Part shown: piece after piece, positions 46,992-57,204 of the stretch
Layout of the letters: each line of letters begins with the position of its first letter
How positions within the stretch are numbered: position 1 is the stretch's first letter
NCBI GenBank assembly: GCA_030847615.1
Contig: JAUMIR010000002.1
Coordinates: 289,520,028-289,584,027, forward strand
Direction of reading: 5' to 3'
DNA length: 64,000 nucleotides
Source: Gambelia wislizenii
Taxonomy: Eukaryota; Chordata; Lepidosauria; Squamata; Crotaphytidae
Program-made: the position numbers and the translations under genes
Notes under the pieces: generated by a model
Told to the model about the DNA's origin: nothing
Databases searched by the model: none
The model's input: the letters and a program-made list of their open reading frames with translations, nothing else

Positions 46992-47540
46992 TACAGTCGT
47001 CCCTTCACATTCGCGGGGGTTAGGTTCCCCAGATGCCCGCGAATGTGAAAATTCTGCGAATAATGACTGCCCTCCCCCTCCCCCGCCAAAGTGACCATGG
47101 GGCCTCCGGAGGCCCCATAGTCGCTTTCCCCGGACTCCCCACTCCCTTCCAAGGCCTTCATGGGGCCTCCGGAGACCCTCCCGAGGCCCCGTGGATGTCT
47201 CCCCAGCCCTCCCCTCCCTCCCAAGGCCTCCATGGGGGCTCCAGAGAGTCTCCGGAGGCCCCGTGGAGGCCTCCCTGGGCCTTCCCCCTCCCACCCCGGG
47301 CCTTCCCCCTCCCTCCCCGGGCCTTCACAGAGCCTTCTAAGGCTCCATGCAGGCCTCCCCGGCCCTCCCCGCTCCCACCCCAGGCCTTCCCCCTCCCAGG
47401 TCTTCCCCCTCCCACCCCGGGCCTTCACGGGGTCTCCAGGAGGCCCCTTATCGTGGTTTTGGGAGGGCGGGGGGCCCTCCCAAAACCACAAATAGTCAAA
47501 CCGCGAATGCTAAGTTCGCGAATGTGGAGGGGCAACTGTA
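46992..47540. mobile_element. Tigger/pogo-like element with GC-rich minisatellite (copy 2)
   Basis: Intact ends: CAGTCGTCCCTTCACATTCG at 46994 and AATGTGGAGGGGCAACTG to 47538, flanked by TA on both sides. Inner marks GGTTCCCCAGATGCCCGCG and AACCGCGAATGC. The middle (about 47090-47450) has around five tandem units of GGGGCCTCCGGAGG...CCCCGTGGAGGCCTCC. The long frames on both strands are low-complexity artefacts. Confidence 0.85.
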
Positions 47541-48051
47541 TATGCTAACTTATGCCCCCTTTTTCTTTGTTTGGAAACTTGGGTAAATAGCAAAATAGAA
47601 ATAACAACTCTGGTGAAGGATGATTCTGTCTGCCTCCCAACTTGGCTTAAACTCCTTGCATGAAGCTTGTTTGTGTCTTTGTAATGAGGTTAATTCTGCC
47701 TGGAGAGAATTCTGTTGACTTCTGTGCTGCAAAATGTGCTGATAAGAAAGTGGCACTGGGGAGAAGACTACATTCAGTTTTAGGATCCCGTAGAAATGCT
47801 CTCTGTGTCCCAAGGCTGAACGGAGCACAATGGGCAGAGCAGAGCTGCCAGTCAGAAGGGAAAGACTTTGTAGTCAGATTTGTGGATGATAAAACGATCT
47901 GTTAGAAGTTGGGTTTGAAACCTGAGGCCAATCCAGCCCCAAATTCTGTATTAAAATACAGAGGACTGAAATCTAGCCCATTATATGTTATGCTTGTATC
48001 CTGTCCTATCTTGAAGGAGCTGAGAGTGGTGTACATGAGGGTTGCCCCCCC

Positions 48052-48054
<3 letters not shown>

Positions 48055-48105
<51 letters not shown>

Positions 48106-48130
48106 CACACACACACACACACACACACAC
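48055..48130. repeat. (CT)n(CA)n microsatellite
   Basis: About 46 bp of CT followed by about 28 bp of CA. Confidence 0.95.
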
Positions 48131-48134
48131 ATTC

Positions 48135-49380
48135 CTCCTATAGAACAACCATCTGAGGAGGCAAGTTAGGCCTACAGTTACTGACCTACAGTCACCTAGC
48201 TAGTTTTGCGGTTGAGCAAGACATGTGGACCCAGGTGTCTGCAATCCAAGTAATCCTCTGCTCTTCCTCACTAGTTCTCTTTTCATTATCAGCAATATGT
48301 CAGAAATGTAGTACGACATCATATCAAAACTGGGTTGCTGCCACTGCATTCTTGAAAAAGCAATACAAAACTATTTTGGTTTGACAAAAGGATGGATGTC
48401 TGAAGAAACAGAGCACATTGCTTTTATAAGAGCAGGCTACTAAAAATCAGTTTTGCAATCCCATCTCACCCTTCTGTTTAAATAAAACCTCAAGATATAT
48501 ATATTTGACATAACCCTGCCACTTACATTTGAGGACTGTTGAATTCGACTGGCTCGGGTTGGCATGACTCCTTTTTCATATCCAGAGCGCTGAACAAAAT
48601 ATAATACCACCAGGCAAAAATCATTAAAAATGATCACATAGGAACAATGGCAGGAGAGACAATATTCCTCTTTGACAGCTTTTGTCTTCTACTTCAAAGA
48701 TACCAAACTGATAAGGTATGGACCAGGTCTGCTCCCCCAGGCAGTTTTGCCTAATCCCTAGTGGCACTGTTTGATTCTTTTTTCTTTTCTTTTATTGTCA
48801 AGGTGTGGCCAAAAAAAAAGGGTCACTATTTGATTAATAAGGAAATGAAATATATTGGAATATTGTTGTAAAAATAGACATATTCCATCCATCCATTTCT
48901 TAAACTCACTCTGGGAATAAAGTGTAAGTGTAAATAATGCTTGTGAATATTTGTAAATAATGCTGTCTGATCCACAACTGTGAAGCCCTTGATGTGCCAA
49001 ATTTCTTACACAGCCTGACCATGCAGGACAGGATGTCAGTCTTTGTGGCAAAACACATCTTTGGGTCTTCATCTATTCTCTGGAGAATACAAGATCCCTT
49101 AAGATTTAAAAAGATGGGAAGAGCTGTACTGGATTCACGCAGTCTGCTACTCTGTCTAAAATTGCAGTCAGAATCTATTCTTTCCTCTAGGCAATGCTAA
49201 AACAAGATTTCAATTGTAAAGAGGTAATCATTTTTTTATGGGTGGTTTGGATGTAATTCCTTAGTGCACAATTCAAATCTTCAGGCAATCAAAAGCGGTT
49301 GCTATAATGTGCCACTGACAACTAACTTTTATAGCATTGATATGGAAGAAGTGTAAATCAAACATACAGAGACCTACAGT
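48135..49380. other. Unassigned non-coding sequence
   Basis: Nothing recognised. Confidence 0.4.
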
Positions 49381-49614
49381 TACAGTTGTCCGTTCATATT
49401 CGCTGGGGTTTGGTTCCAGGACCCCCTGTGGATACCAAAATCCTTGAATTCTCAAGTCCCATTATATGCAATGGCATAGCAAAATGGTGACCCTTATATA
49501 AGATGGCAAAATCAAGGTTTGCTTTTTGGATTATGATTTTTTAAAAAATATTTTCAAGCCATGAATACTTAAATCCGTGGATACCAAATCTGTGGTTACG
49601 GAGGGACAACTGTA
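49381..49614. mobile_element. Tigger/pogo-like MITE with TA flanks
   Basis: CAGTTGTCCGTTCATATTCG at 49383 and GGTTACGGAGGGACAACTG to 49612, each beside TA; contains GGTTCCAGGACCCCC and CGTGGATACCAAATC. 230 bp, without the minisatellite of the longer relatives. Confidence 0.88.
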
Positions 49615-49619
49615 TATCA

Positions 49620-51050
49620 TCTGTCACTATACCTTAAAGTACAAGCCCTCTCACCCGTCTGTCTGCCCTCCCTCCCTCCCTCCCTCTGTCTCTCACACAC
49701 ATACACACACAAATACACAGGCGTATCTGAGGGACCACTGTATCTTATAACAGATGTGAACAATTATGCCATTAGTCTACCCTACCCCTTGAAACAGAAG
49801 AGACTCAGCAGGTGTTAATCCATGGATCCAAAGTGAATTACTCTGCATTCTGTGTGGGATGCTTCATCTCTTTATAGACTCAGTTAAGCAGCATTACTGC
49901 AAATATACATTTGTCAATGGTAATTTTACAGATGGGAGCTCTCCTAACAGATGGCCTTATCCTCCTCCCCCTGACATTTCTTCGAAAACTCAGTGTGACC
50001 AGGGACAGGTGCCAGCAGGGAAGAAAGTCCATGCCTTCCATCCATCCTGCCTGAGCATCCTCTTCAGTATTCCCCCAGCATCTGCAGTGTGCCAGGTGTG
50101 CTGGTACCAGCTCAGTGGCACAAGCACCGGCCATGCAGATTTCAAAGAGCTAAGCTTAATAGAGAGGAGGATTTCTAGCAAGGGCAATGGTGTATTCCTG
50201 GAGATTGGCTCATAGATATCCTCCTGTGATAATTGCCATCTGAAAGAAAAATAGTACTAATGTTGAGAGAACCCAGGGTGCCTGCATTTTTCTCGGGGTC
50301 TCTAAAAGCTAGAAGAAAATTGGCATAATTTTTGCAAGGGTACCCCTCCAAGGTGATTTCCCATCCTTCTGAAATGTTGCCATAGATACAGCTAGGCAAG
50401 CACTGTGTGTGAAATAAGACGGGGAAATATTGAGAAATTAAGGCACCTGGAATGATTGTGTTGCCTTTGTGTGTCACAGGCTCAAGGCAGACACGGCTTT
50501 CTGCTCTTCAGAGAAATGAAGCAGCTTTCAAAAGAGGAACTGCTGCCTGTGGTGTGTGGGTTCAGCCCATTTTTGCTTTCATTAAACAAGATTTTTCAGG
50601 GTTTTTTTATTGTTCCTAAATTCTGCAAAATCTATTTGATCAGAAGCATCAGCGAGAAAATAGAACACTTTGTATACTCTATAGGCTCTGATTCTGCCCC
50701 CACCACCACTTTCTACTCTTTTAAAAACTCTTGTCTGTCTTCAGATGCTATCTTTTCCTCCAGTGATGAAAACTCTATGCTTAGTGATTGACCAGACTAT
50801 AGAATTCATCTAAGAGCAATAGAGCTTGTTTATTATTTGTGATATATTGGGGTGGCAGTACCTGGTTTCTAAGTCACTGGGGCTGTGAAACTATTCTAGA
50901 TTTTAGTCTGAGCATTATACTGAGCTCTCCAAGGTGCTGTGCCTGTTTTGGGGTTGAGCTCAGCACCTTGAATAGCTCCTTTAAAGTTTGGACTAAAATC
51001 CACAATGGGCTTATTGAATATTGGCATAGCTGGGATGGAACCATAAATTG
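49620..51050. other. Unassigned non-coding sequence
   Basis: A (CCCT)n run at 49668-49688 and CA repeats near 49693-49720. The frame at 49859-50215 has no domain or splice context. Confidence 0.4.
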
Positions 51051-51343
51051 TATTGTCCCCAAACTCTGATAAATAGTATTGCTCTCAAACTTCATCCTTC
51101 TGGATGTTTTGGATTTCATTTCCCCAAATTCCTTCCCATTAGCCATGCTGGCTGGGGAACCTGCTATTTAAAGTCCAAAATATCTGGAGGATCAAAAGTT
51201 GGTAACCACTGCTGTAATCTGTCAATTAGAATGATGGTCCTGAACCTGCTCTAGTCTTAGGTTGTGTCAACTTATGGCTACCCCATACATTTCATAGGGT
51301 TTTCTTAGAGGTGGTTTTGCCAGCCTCCTTCTTCTAAAATATA

Positions 51344-51730
51344 ACCTATAGCAGTGGTTGTTAACCTGTGGTCCACAGACCCCTGGAGAGTTGTGATGTC
51401 CTCACAGGGGGGTTTGCAAAGGCTTGTAGGCTGCTCAGCGCATGTGGCAGGAGCTAAGGCAAAGTTTGGCTGGCTTGGCCTAGACATTGCTGTTCAATCT
51501 GCTCCAGCCACAAATTTGTAGGAAGAAGCAGGAGAAAAGTCTTCCTTCCCCTCCAGTGTCTCTGAAGGAAGGATTAATGGATGGTGTAATTCTATTATTA
51601 TTATCATCAGGTGGTGGTGTTGTTCTTGTTAGGGATTTAAATCTTGAGTTAAGTCTTGGAGGTCCATGGCAAAAAAGATATTTAAAAGGGGTCCCTGGTA
51701 AAGAAAGGGTTAAAAGCCACTGCCCTATAG
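51344..51730 (+). mobile_element. hAT-like non-autonomous transposon (copy 2)
   Basis: Element 51352-51722 (CAGTGGTTGTTAACCTG ... GGTTAAAAGCCACTG) with 8-bp flanks ACCTATAG and CCCTATAG (7 of 8 identical). Inverted relative to the copy at 18203-18585 and of similar length. Confidence 0.88.
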
Positions 51731-52076
51731 CACCTGATATTTGTTGGTCATCTTTCATCCAAGTACAAGCAGCTGCTTCCTAATTTTTACTATTGCATTA
51801 AGCTACATCCAAATAGAGAAGTGCAAGTAATTTAAACTGTGCTGTATTGAAGCAAATGCAGCCATGGTCAGAAGAAAGCATTGTTTGGTACAGCAAAAGT
51901 CTGACCATAAAGACAAACCCTGACAAATTTGTATTAATAAGGGAATGTTTCCACTCTCTTCCTCAGGCTGTCTGATATGTGGAGGGCAAGCACATTCACA
52001 CTCTGGGCTCAAGCAGCCTCGTTCTCATAATGCTAAACTATGGTTAAGCATTACACCTGAACTGGGTCAAATACTA

Positions 52077-52731
52077 TGGGGTTGTTTAAACAGAGAAAAT
52101 ACTCCTCACAGAATACAAGGAGAATATGAGCTGTCTTAATGGCATCCCACGTCGTATCACCATTTTCAGTAGGAGGGGGGCTAAATATGTCATGTACTCC
52201 TCAGGAAAAACCTTTGCGGCTTTTTCTGGAGTTTAAAAAACAGGAGGAGTGTGTGCATTCCAGCTCGTTGGGACAAGCAATGCGAGTTGATTCACTTTCC
52301 CATAGAAGCAGAAGCTGAAAGCTGATTGGCTGGATGAGTGTGGGGGCTGGGCTTGCCAACAAGGCAAGTGCCCATAACCGCCATGAGGTTTTTTTTGGCC
52401 TTAGTGAGCAAGTGCTAATGCGATAAAATGGGGGGTTGGGGGGGGTTGCTTTTCTGTTAAGGCAAAATATCACTCTCTTGCACCTTGGGAATAGTTGTTT
52501 TTTTTAAAATACTGTTCGATGGCAGCAAATTGGTAAGTAAAAACATGAGTAATTCAGTCACATCTGCCATCTTGATTTGCAGGCATGCCCATTTGCACAG
52601 CAAACACAAGTAGCTTCACATGCCTGCTATCTACCTAAAAACAAAAAAGCCATTAAGACAAACCGCAGCTGCTGTGAGTTGCCTTTCCTGAGAAGCAATC
52701 TACTTCTTTTTGCCTCATATAGACAAGCCCT
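52077..52731 (+). mobile_element. 600-bp inverted-repeat MITE, copy F
   Basis: Left GGGGTTGTTTAAACAGAG, right CTCATATAGACAAGCCC. Keeps CATTCCAGCTCGTTGGG, AAAGCTGATTGGCTGG, GGGCTGGGCTTGCC and GCCTTAGTGAGCAAG. It lies about 1.2 kb before IGFBPL1 exon 2. Confidence 0.8.
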
Positions 52732-52875
52732 ATGATTTGCACTTCTTGAAGAAGTTAAGGCCTTGCTGATCAGCTGTTTGGATCCTGGCTTATATTTGGA
52801 GTAAAATAAGGCAGAGATTACTGTCTTGGGAAAAATGAAATTACTGAAGTTAATAAATCAGACATTCCCAACCTA

Positions 52876-53097
52876 GGTGCACCTACACTGTAGATATAAT
52901 GCAGTTTAACACCACTTTAGCTGCCATGGCTCCATCCTACAAAATCCTGGGATTTGTGGTTTTGTGAGGCACCAGCACTCTTTGACAGAGAAGGCTAACG
53001 ACCTTGTAAAACTACAGATCCCAGGATTCCATAGGCTGGAGATATAGCACTTAAAGTGGTGTCAAACTGCATCATTTCTACAGTGTAGATGTAGCCC
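52876..53097. mobile_element. Palindromic MITE
   Basis: CTACACTGTAGATATAATGC...TTTAACACCACTTTA pairs with TAAAGTGGTGTCAAACTGC...CTACAGTGTAGATG over about 90 bp. A hairpin-forming element of about 220 bp. A second small MITE follows at 53105-53210. Confidence 0.85.
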
Positions 53098-53926
53098 TAG
53101 TGTCCTCCAGCTGTGTTAAACTACAACTCTAAGGCCAGCCATGCTGGTTGGGAATGATGAAAGTTATGATGTGAAACACCTGGAAGATACCAGATTGGGG
53201 AAGGCTAGCATAGATCATCATAACTTCAGGGATTATTTCTCACCTGCAACAGGTCATGTTTGTGGATAATTTGATTTCAGAAACCTCCAATATTGCAAAA
53301 TTGTTCAGAGCAATAGTTTATTTTATATAGCCATAACCTTTTTCTCATGCTTGAGTTACATATTTTTAAGGTGATTTTTCCAGGGTCTCAAATATTCCCA
53401 CAAAAAGTTGGATGGTAGCAGGGAGATAATCCTGAGGTTGAGGAGTACTCTTGGTAAGGAAACAGGACTAGAATCCATGAGAGGGAAGACTCCATACCTT
53501 AAATAATTGTAACATGTTTCTTGCACTGCTGTTTTCAAATTTATTTTTACAACCATGAGAGAGGAACACTTTTTTAAAAAAAGAAAAAGAAAATAATAAT
53601 TCTTGGCTCTCAAGAATCTATATTCTGCACCAGGCTTCAAATCCAATTGTGCATCTTGAATTACTGAACATTAACTTTCCAAGAGAGTACATTTAAATAC
53701 TGTACAGCCTTAAGGCAACTGAACACATTGTACTTGATTGATGTAGTCTAACATTGGGAATTAAGCTGATTTAACAGAAACTACATTAACAGATTATTGT
53801 TGATAATCAGTTTCCCGCTCTGTAAAATCACTGTATGCCAAAGGGAGAAATCTTCAAACCCATTTACATCTAGAGAAGCTATAATTGTGAAATGTGCGGT
53901 TTGTTTCTCTGTTTCTCATCTTCCAG

Positions 53927-54036
53927 CTCCTGCAATTGTTGTGCCACCAAAACGGATTCACAATGTAACTGGAGCACAGGTCTACCTGTCTTGTGAAGTC
54001 AAAGCAGTCCCAACTCCCATCATCACTTGGAAGAAG
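53927..54036 (+). CDS. IGFBPL1: IGFBPL1 exon 2 (start of Ig domain)
   Basis: Acceptor TTTCTCATCTTCCAG ends at 53926; donor AAG|GTATGC starts at 54037. The exon is 110 bp and starts with the last two bases of a codon, so it needs one base from exon 1. It ends on a codon boundary. It encodes PAIVVPPKRIHNVTGAQ, then VYLSCEVKAVPTP and IITWKK: the A-C strands of an I-set immunoglobulin domain with the first disulfide Cys (SCEV), the core Trp (ITW) and a possible N-glycosylation site (NVT). IGFBPL1 is a secreted IGFBP-superfamily protein; its upstream IGFBP and Kazal domains would lie in exon 1, which is not in view. IGFBP7, the closest paralogue, was considered; the HNVTGAQ...AVPTP..TW.KV wording fits IGFBPL1 better. 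Confidence 0.92.
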
Positions 54037-54311
54037 GTATGCAAAAAATAAAAAATAAAACCACCTTTCTTAATTGCCTAAATGATTTATAGGAATAGGT
54101 TCCCAGAACCTTGACAGTCATTCTCCTGGCACAACCATGATACTGAAACCTTCCCATACTTAACACCATCCAAATGTATTGGACTGGAACTCCAAGAATT
54201 CTTCCAGCCAGGGTTGTGGGGTGCTGCAAGTTGTGGTCCAACCCTTTTGGCGGGTGCCACATTAGAGAAAACAGCTCTTCAGGCTTTTAACCAGGGACTT
54301 CTTGCCCTCCC

Positions 54312-54363
54312 TTTCTTCTTCTTCTTCTTCTTCTTCTTCTTCTTCTTCTTCTTCTTCTTCTTC
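54312..54363. repeat. (TTC)n microsatellite
   Basis: About 17 uninterrupted TTC units, a purine-pyrimidine triplet repeat inside an intron. Confidence 0.95.
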
Positions 54364-55074
54364 CCCAGAGCCCAGAGATGTTCATGTCCTTCATGGTCTG
54401 GGCCAGACCTGGTGCCAGGAAACAGCTGGTACCTTCAGATAAGTGCCAGCCTCCTGGCAGGACCTACCACAGCTGACATCCACACTCCTTTCATTTGCCC
54501 AGAGCTGACAAGAGCACCACACTCATGCAGCTGGGCTCCTTCTGCCCTCTCCCCTTACCAATAGCATTTCAAAAATGGCCTCAGGTCCAGCCATACATAA
54601 TCAGTTCTTAGCCTCTACAAACCTGGAGTTGGGCTTTGTTCTACTTATTCCTGGCAAGGGTATCTGAAGTATATTTGATACATAAGAAACTCATGGAGAA
54701 AACACTAGAAAGTGATGAAGGTAGATGGTCCAGTCCAGGTACATTTCAAAAGATAAGTCTTGATCATGTACAAGTTAGGGCAATTTAATATGACAACTTG
54801 AAAAATACAGGGTGTGTAGCTCCACAGAGAGGGTGAGATGAATGGTAACATCTGAGATTAACACTTATTAATCTGTGACCATCCAAGGCCATTTTTGCCG
54901 CTTTCTGCACCTCCAGAATCTTTGTTTTAAAAAATTGTATTTGTATCCTGCCTTTCACCCAAGATGGGATTCACCATCAGAGTTAGTTGTCATTCTTGGA
55001 ATGTCCAGAAGCAGCAGTAAACTGCTATTTAACATTTTAAATATAATAATAATATATATAAAAGGCTTGGGTAT

Positions 55075-55500
55075 GTACAATAGGCCTAGGTATGTTTCTT
55101 CTCCCAGTGTGCTGATTGGCTGCTCAGGAAACACACCCAGCCAATCACCACCCACATGCAAATATCCTCTCCACCTCACAATCCATTCACAATCTGCTTC
55201 TACACCCACAGCCTCACAAGGGCCCCTCGCTAGTCACCAGTCATGGACTGCCACAGGACCCAAGTACAGTACTCAACTGGTGGCGGAGGCGGGAAGCCGC
55301 TGCCGCCACTGCAACAAGACCCTGTCACAACAGGACTCAGGCAATCAACTAGCAGTGGTGGGATGCTGCTGCTGCCGCTGCACCAAAACCAAAACAGTTA
55401 ACTGGCGGCGGCAGCAGGACACTGCTGCTGCCGCTGTGACAAGACCCAGGGAGTCAGCTGGCGGTGATGGCAGCCGCAGTGGAGGCAGGTGCTTCACCCT
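55075..55500 (+). repeat. Dispersed repeat with internal tandem units
   Basis: 55085-55250 matches 32590-32760. It is followed (55275-55490) by about three and a half units of 55-72 bp containing AACTGGCGGCGGCAGC, GCTGCTGCCGCTG and ACAAGACCC. An open frame crosses it but encodes only low-complexity Cys/Ala/Arg runs. Confidence 0.7.
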
Positions 55501-55514
55501 TACAGTTTCTTTAT

Positions 55515-55965
55515 CTATTTTTGTGTTATTCCATTTATCTGTCTTCTTCCCTAATTAATTTGGCATGTCTCTTTTCTCCACTTATCTCCATTTTTCTACC
55601 TTCTTCACCTTCCCTTTCCTTTTCCTTACTCTAGATCTCTTATCCCATCCTTTCATTTAAACTCCTTGATTCTTTTCTTCCTTTCCCCCCTATTTCTACC
55701 TCTCACCTTTCCCATTCTGTCCTTGATTTCCTTCTTCTATACTCATTTATATCTTTCTCCTAGACCTTTTCCTTTTACTATTCCCTATCCTCTCCTCTTG
55801 TTCACACTTCTCCCTTCACATTTCACTTTCTCCTTTCCACTTACCATATTCAACCCTTCTCTTACCTTCTCACATACTTCAGTCTTCTTTTCTCAATCCT
55901 TCTTTCCTCTTGTCTTTATTCCTGTAGTTCCTTTCCTTTCCTTTTTCTCTTTCTCCTTTTATAAG
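55515..55965 (+). repeat. Polypyrimidine tract, about 450 bp
   Basis: Almost only C and T with scattered A on the + strand (e.g. CTTCTTCACCTTCCC, CTTTCCTTTTCCTT). Not a simple period. Lies in the transcribed strand sense of IGFBPL1 intron 2. Confidence 0.85.
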
Positions 55966-55967
55966 TA

Positions 55968-56372
55968 CGAGGTGTGGCTTAGGGAGCTGGGTATGTTTAG
56001 CCTGGAGAAGAGACGGTTAAGAGGTGACATGATAGTCATGTTTAAATATTTGAAGGGCTGTCCAATTGAGGATGGGGCAAGCTTGTTTTCTGCGCCTCTG
56101 GAGACTGGGACATGGAGCAATGGATTCAAACTCAAGGAAAAGAGATTCCAGCTAAACATTAGGAAGAACATCGTTCCTGACAGTAAGAGCTGTTCAGAAG
56201 TGGAATACACTTCCTGGGAGTGTGGTGGAGTCTCCTTCTTTGGGGGGTTTTAAACAGCGGCTAGATGGCCATCTGTCTGGAGTGCTTTGATTGTATATTC
56301 CTGCAAGGCAGGGGGTTGGACTGGATGGCCCTCATGGTCTCTTCCAACTTTATGATTCTATGACTATGGCTA
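55968..56372 (+). mobile_element. CR1 LINE 3' end
   Basis: Encodes [37 protein letters not shown] and ends CTCTTCCAACTTTATG, ATTCTATGAC. Well-preserved CR1 ORF2 C-terminus. Confidence 0.94.
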
Positions 56373-56960
56373 AGTACATTTTTCTTCAAACTGTACGAAG
56401 AAACCTTTATCCACTAGGGAGCTCCATCAATTCCCACTTCTTCTTACAATATCCTCTCACTAGTTCCCAATCCATTCCTTGTGTCTCCATTGATTTCTGC
56501 TTTAGTTCTAATGTTAGCTTGTTCATACAGGCCACATCTAGAACTCTTTCCAACCATTCATCCACTGTCAGCACCGTTTTCTACTTCCATTTTTGAGCTA
56601 GCACCAGTCTTGATATTGTCACCAAGTATACCATAGTTCTCCAGTTTACTTTCCAAGTCTCTTTTTTATATATATGCATCATATTCAATAAATAGAATTC
56701 AGGCTTCAAAGGAAATTGGATTTGAAAAATTTCTTCTATAGTTCTGTGAATTTCTTTTCAGAAATTCTTTAACATGTCCACATCTCCACCATATGTGAAA
56801 CAGTGAGCCAGGATCTACTTGGCATTGCCAACATTTCTTATTTGTATTTTTAAACATTTTCCCCAACTTTATAGGAGAGTAGTGCCATCTGTGAGCTGTT
56901 TTGAAGTAATTTTCTTTCAAATTTTGGCAAGCTGTAAACCAGGAGTAGACTTTCAACCAC
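56373..56960 (-). mobile_element. L1 ORF2 C-terminal fragment
   Basis: On the minus strand: WFTACQNLKENYFK, HRWHYSPIKLGKMF, CWQCQVDPGSLFHIWWRC and HVKEFLKR, the C-terminal part of L1 ORF2 with its W-C motif, followed by a decayed 3' part. The 5' edge is at about 56960, within roughly 130 bp of IGFBPL1 exon 3. Confidence 0.82.
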
Positions 56961-57087
56961 TTCCAGTTTGGGAGGGTGGCAGTCCATGCAACCCCTGGAA
57001 GCTCCCACAAGCAGAAAATTGGCCCCCAGATCCAAAGCAGTTTTTGATCCCAGATCTGAAACATTCTTATATTATTATATGTTGCAG

Positions 57088-57204
57088 GTCACAGAGTCTC
57101 CAAAGGGAGTTAAGCTCCTTGAAGAACTGCCTGGAGACAGAGTCAACATGGCCGTCCAGGTTCGAGGTGGTCCTTCTAAACATGAGAGTACAGGCTGGGT
57201 TTTG
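57088..57204 (+). CDS. IGFBPL1: IGFBPL1 exon 3 (middle of Ig domain)
   Basis: Acceptor TATTATATGTTGCAG ends at 57087; donor TTG|GTAAGT starts at 57205. 117 bp, 39 codons, both junctions on codon boundaries. It encodes VTESPKGVKLLEELPGD, RVNMAVQVRGGP and SKHESTGWVL, the central strands of the I-set Ig domain. LEELPGD followed by QVRGGP and a STGW-type segment is the family signature shared by IGFBPL1 and IGFBP7, and the EELPGD.VN.AVQVRGGPS wording favours IGFBPL1. The acceptor polypyrimidine stretch is weak (T/A-rich). Confidence 0.94.

Larger units (their letters stand above)
54037..57087 (+). other. IGFBPL1 intron 2
   Basis: 3051 bp. Holds a small MITE (54165-54262), a (TTC)n run (54312-54363), unassigned sequence to 55070, a dispersed repeat with GCTGCC-rich tandem part, a polypyrimidine tract, a CR1 and an L1 fragment that comes close to exon 3. 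Confidence 0.9.

Noticed and set aside
46949..47586. Overlapping open frames up to 180 codons
   Set aside because: Same cause: the minisatellite inside the second Tigger-like copy.
47902..48169. Opposed frames of Ser-Leu and Arg-Glu repeats
   Set aside because: Translation of the (CT)n(CA)n microsatellite.
54214..54564. 116-codon frame over the TTC repeat
   Set aside because: A poly-Phe run from the microsatellite; chance frame.
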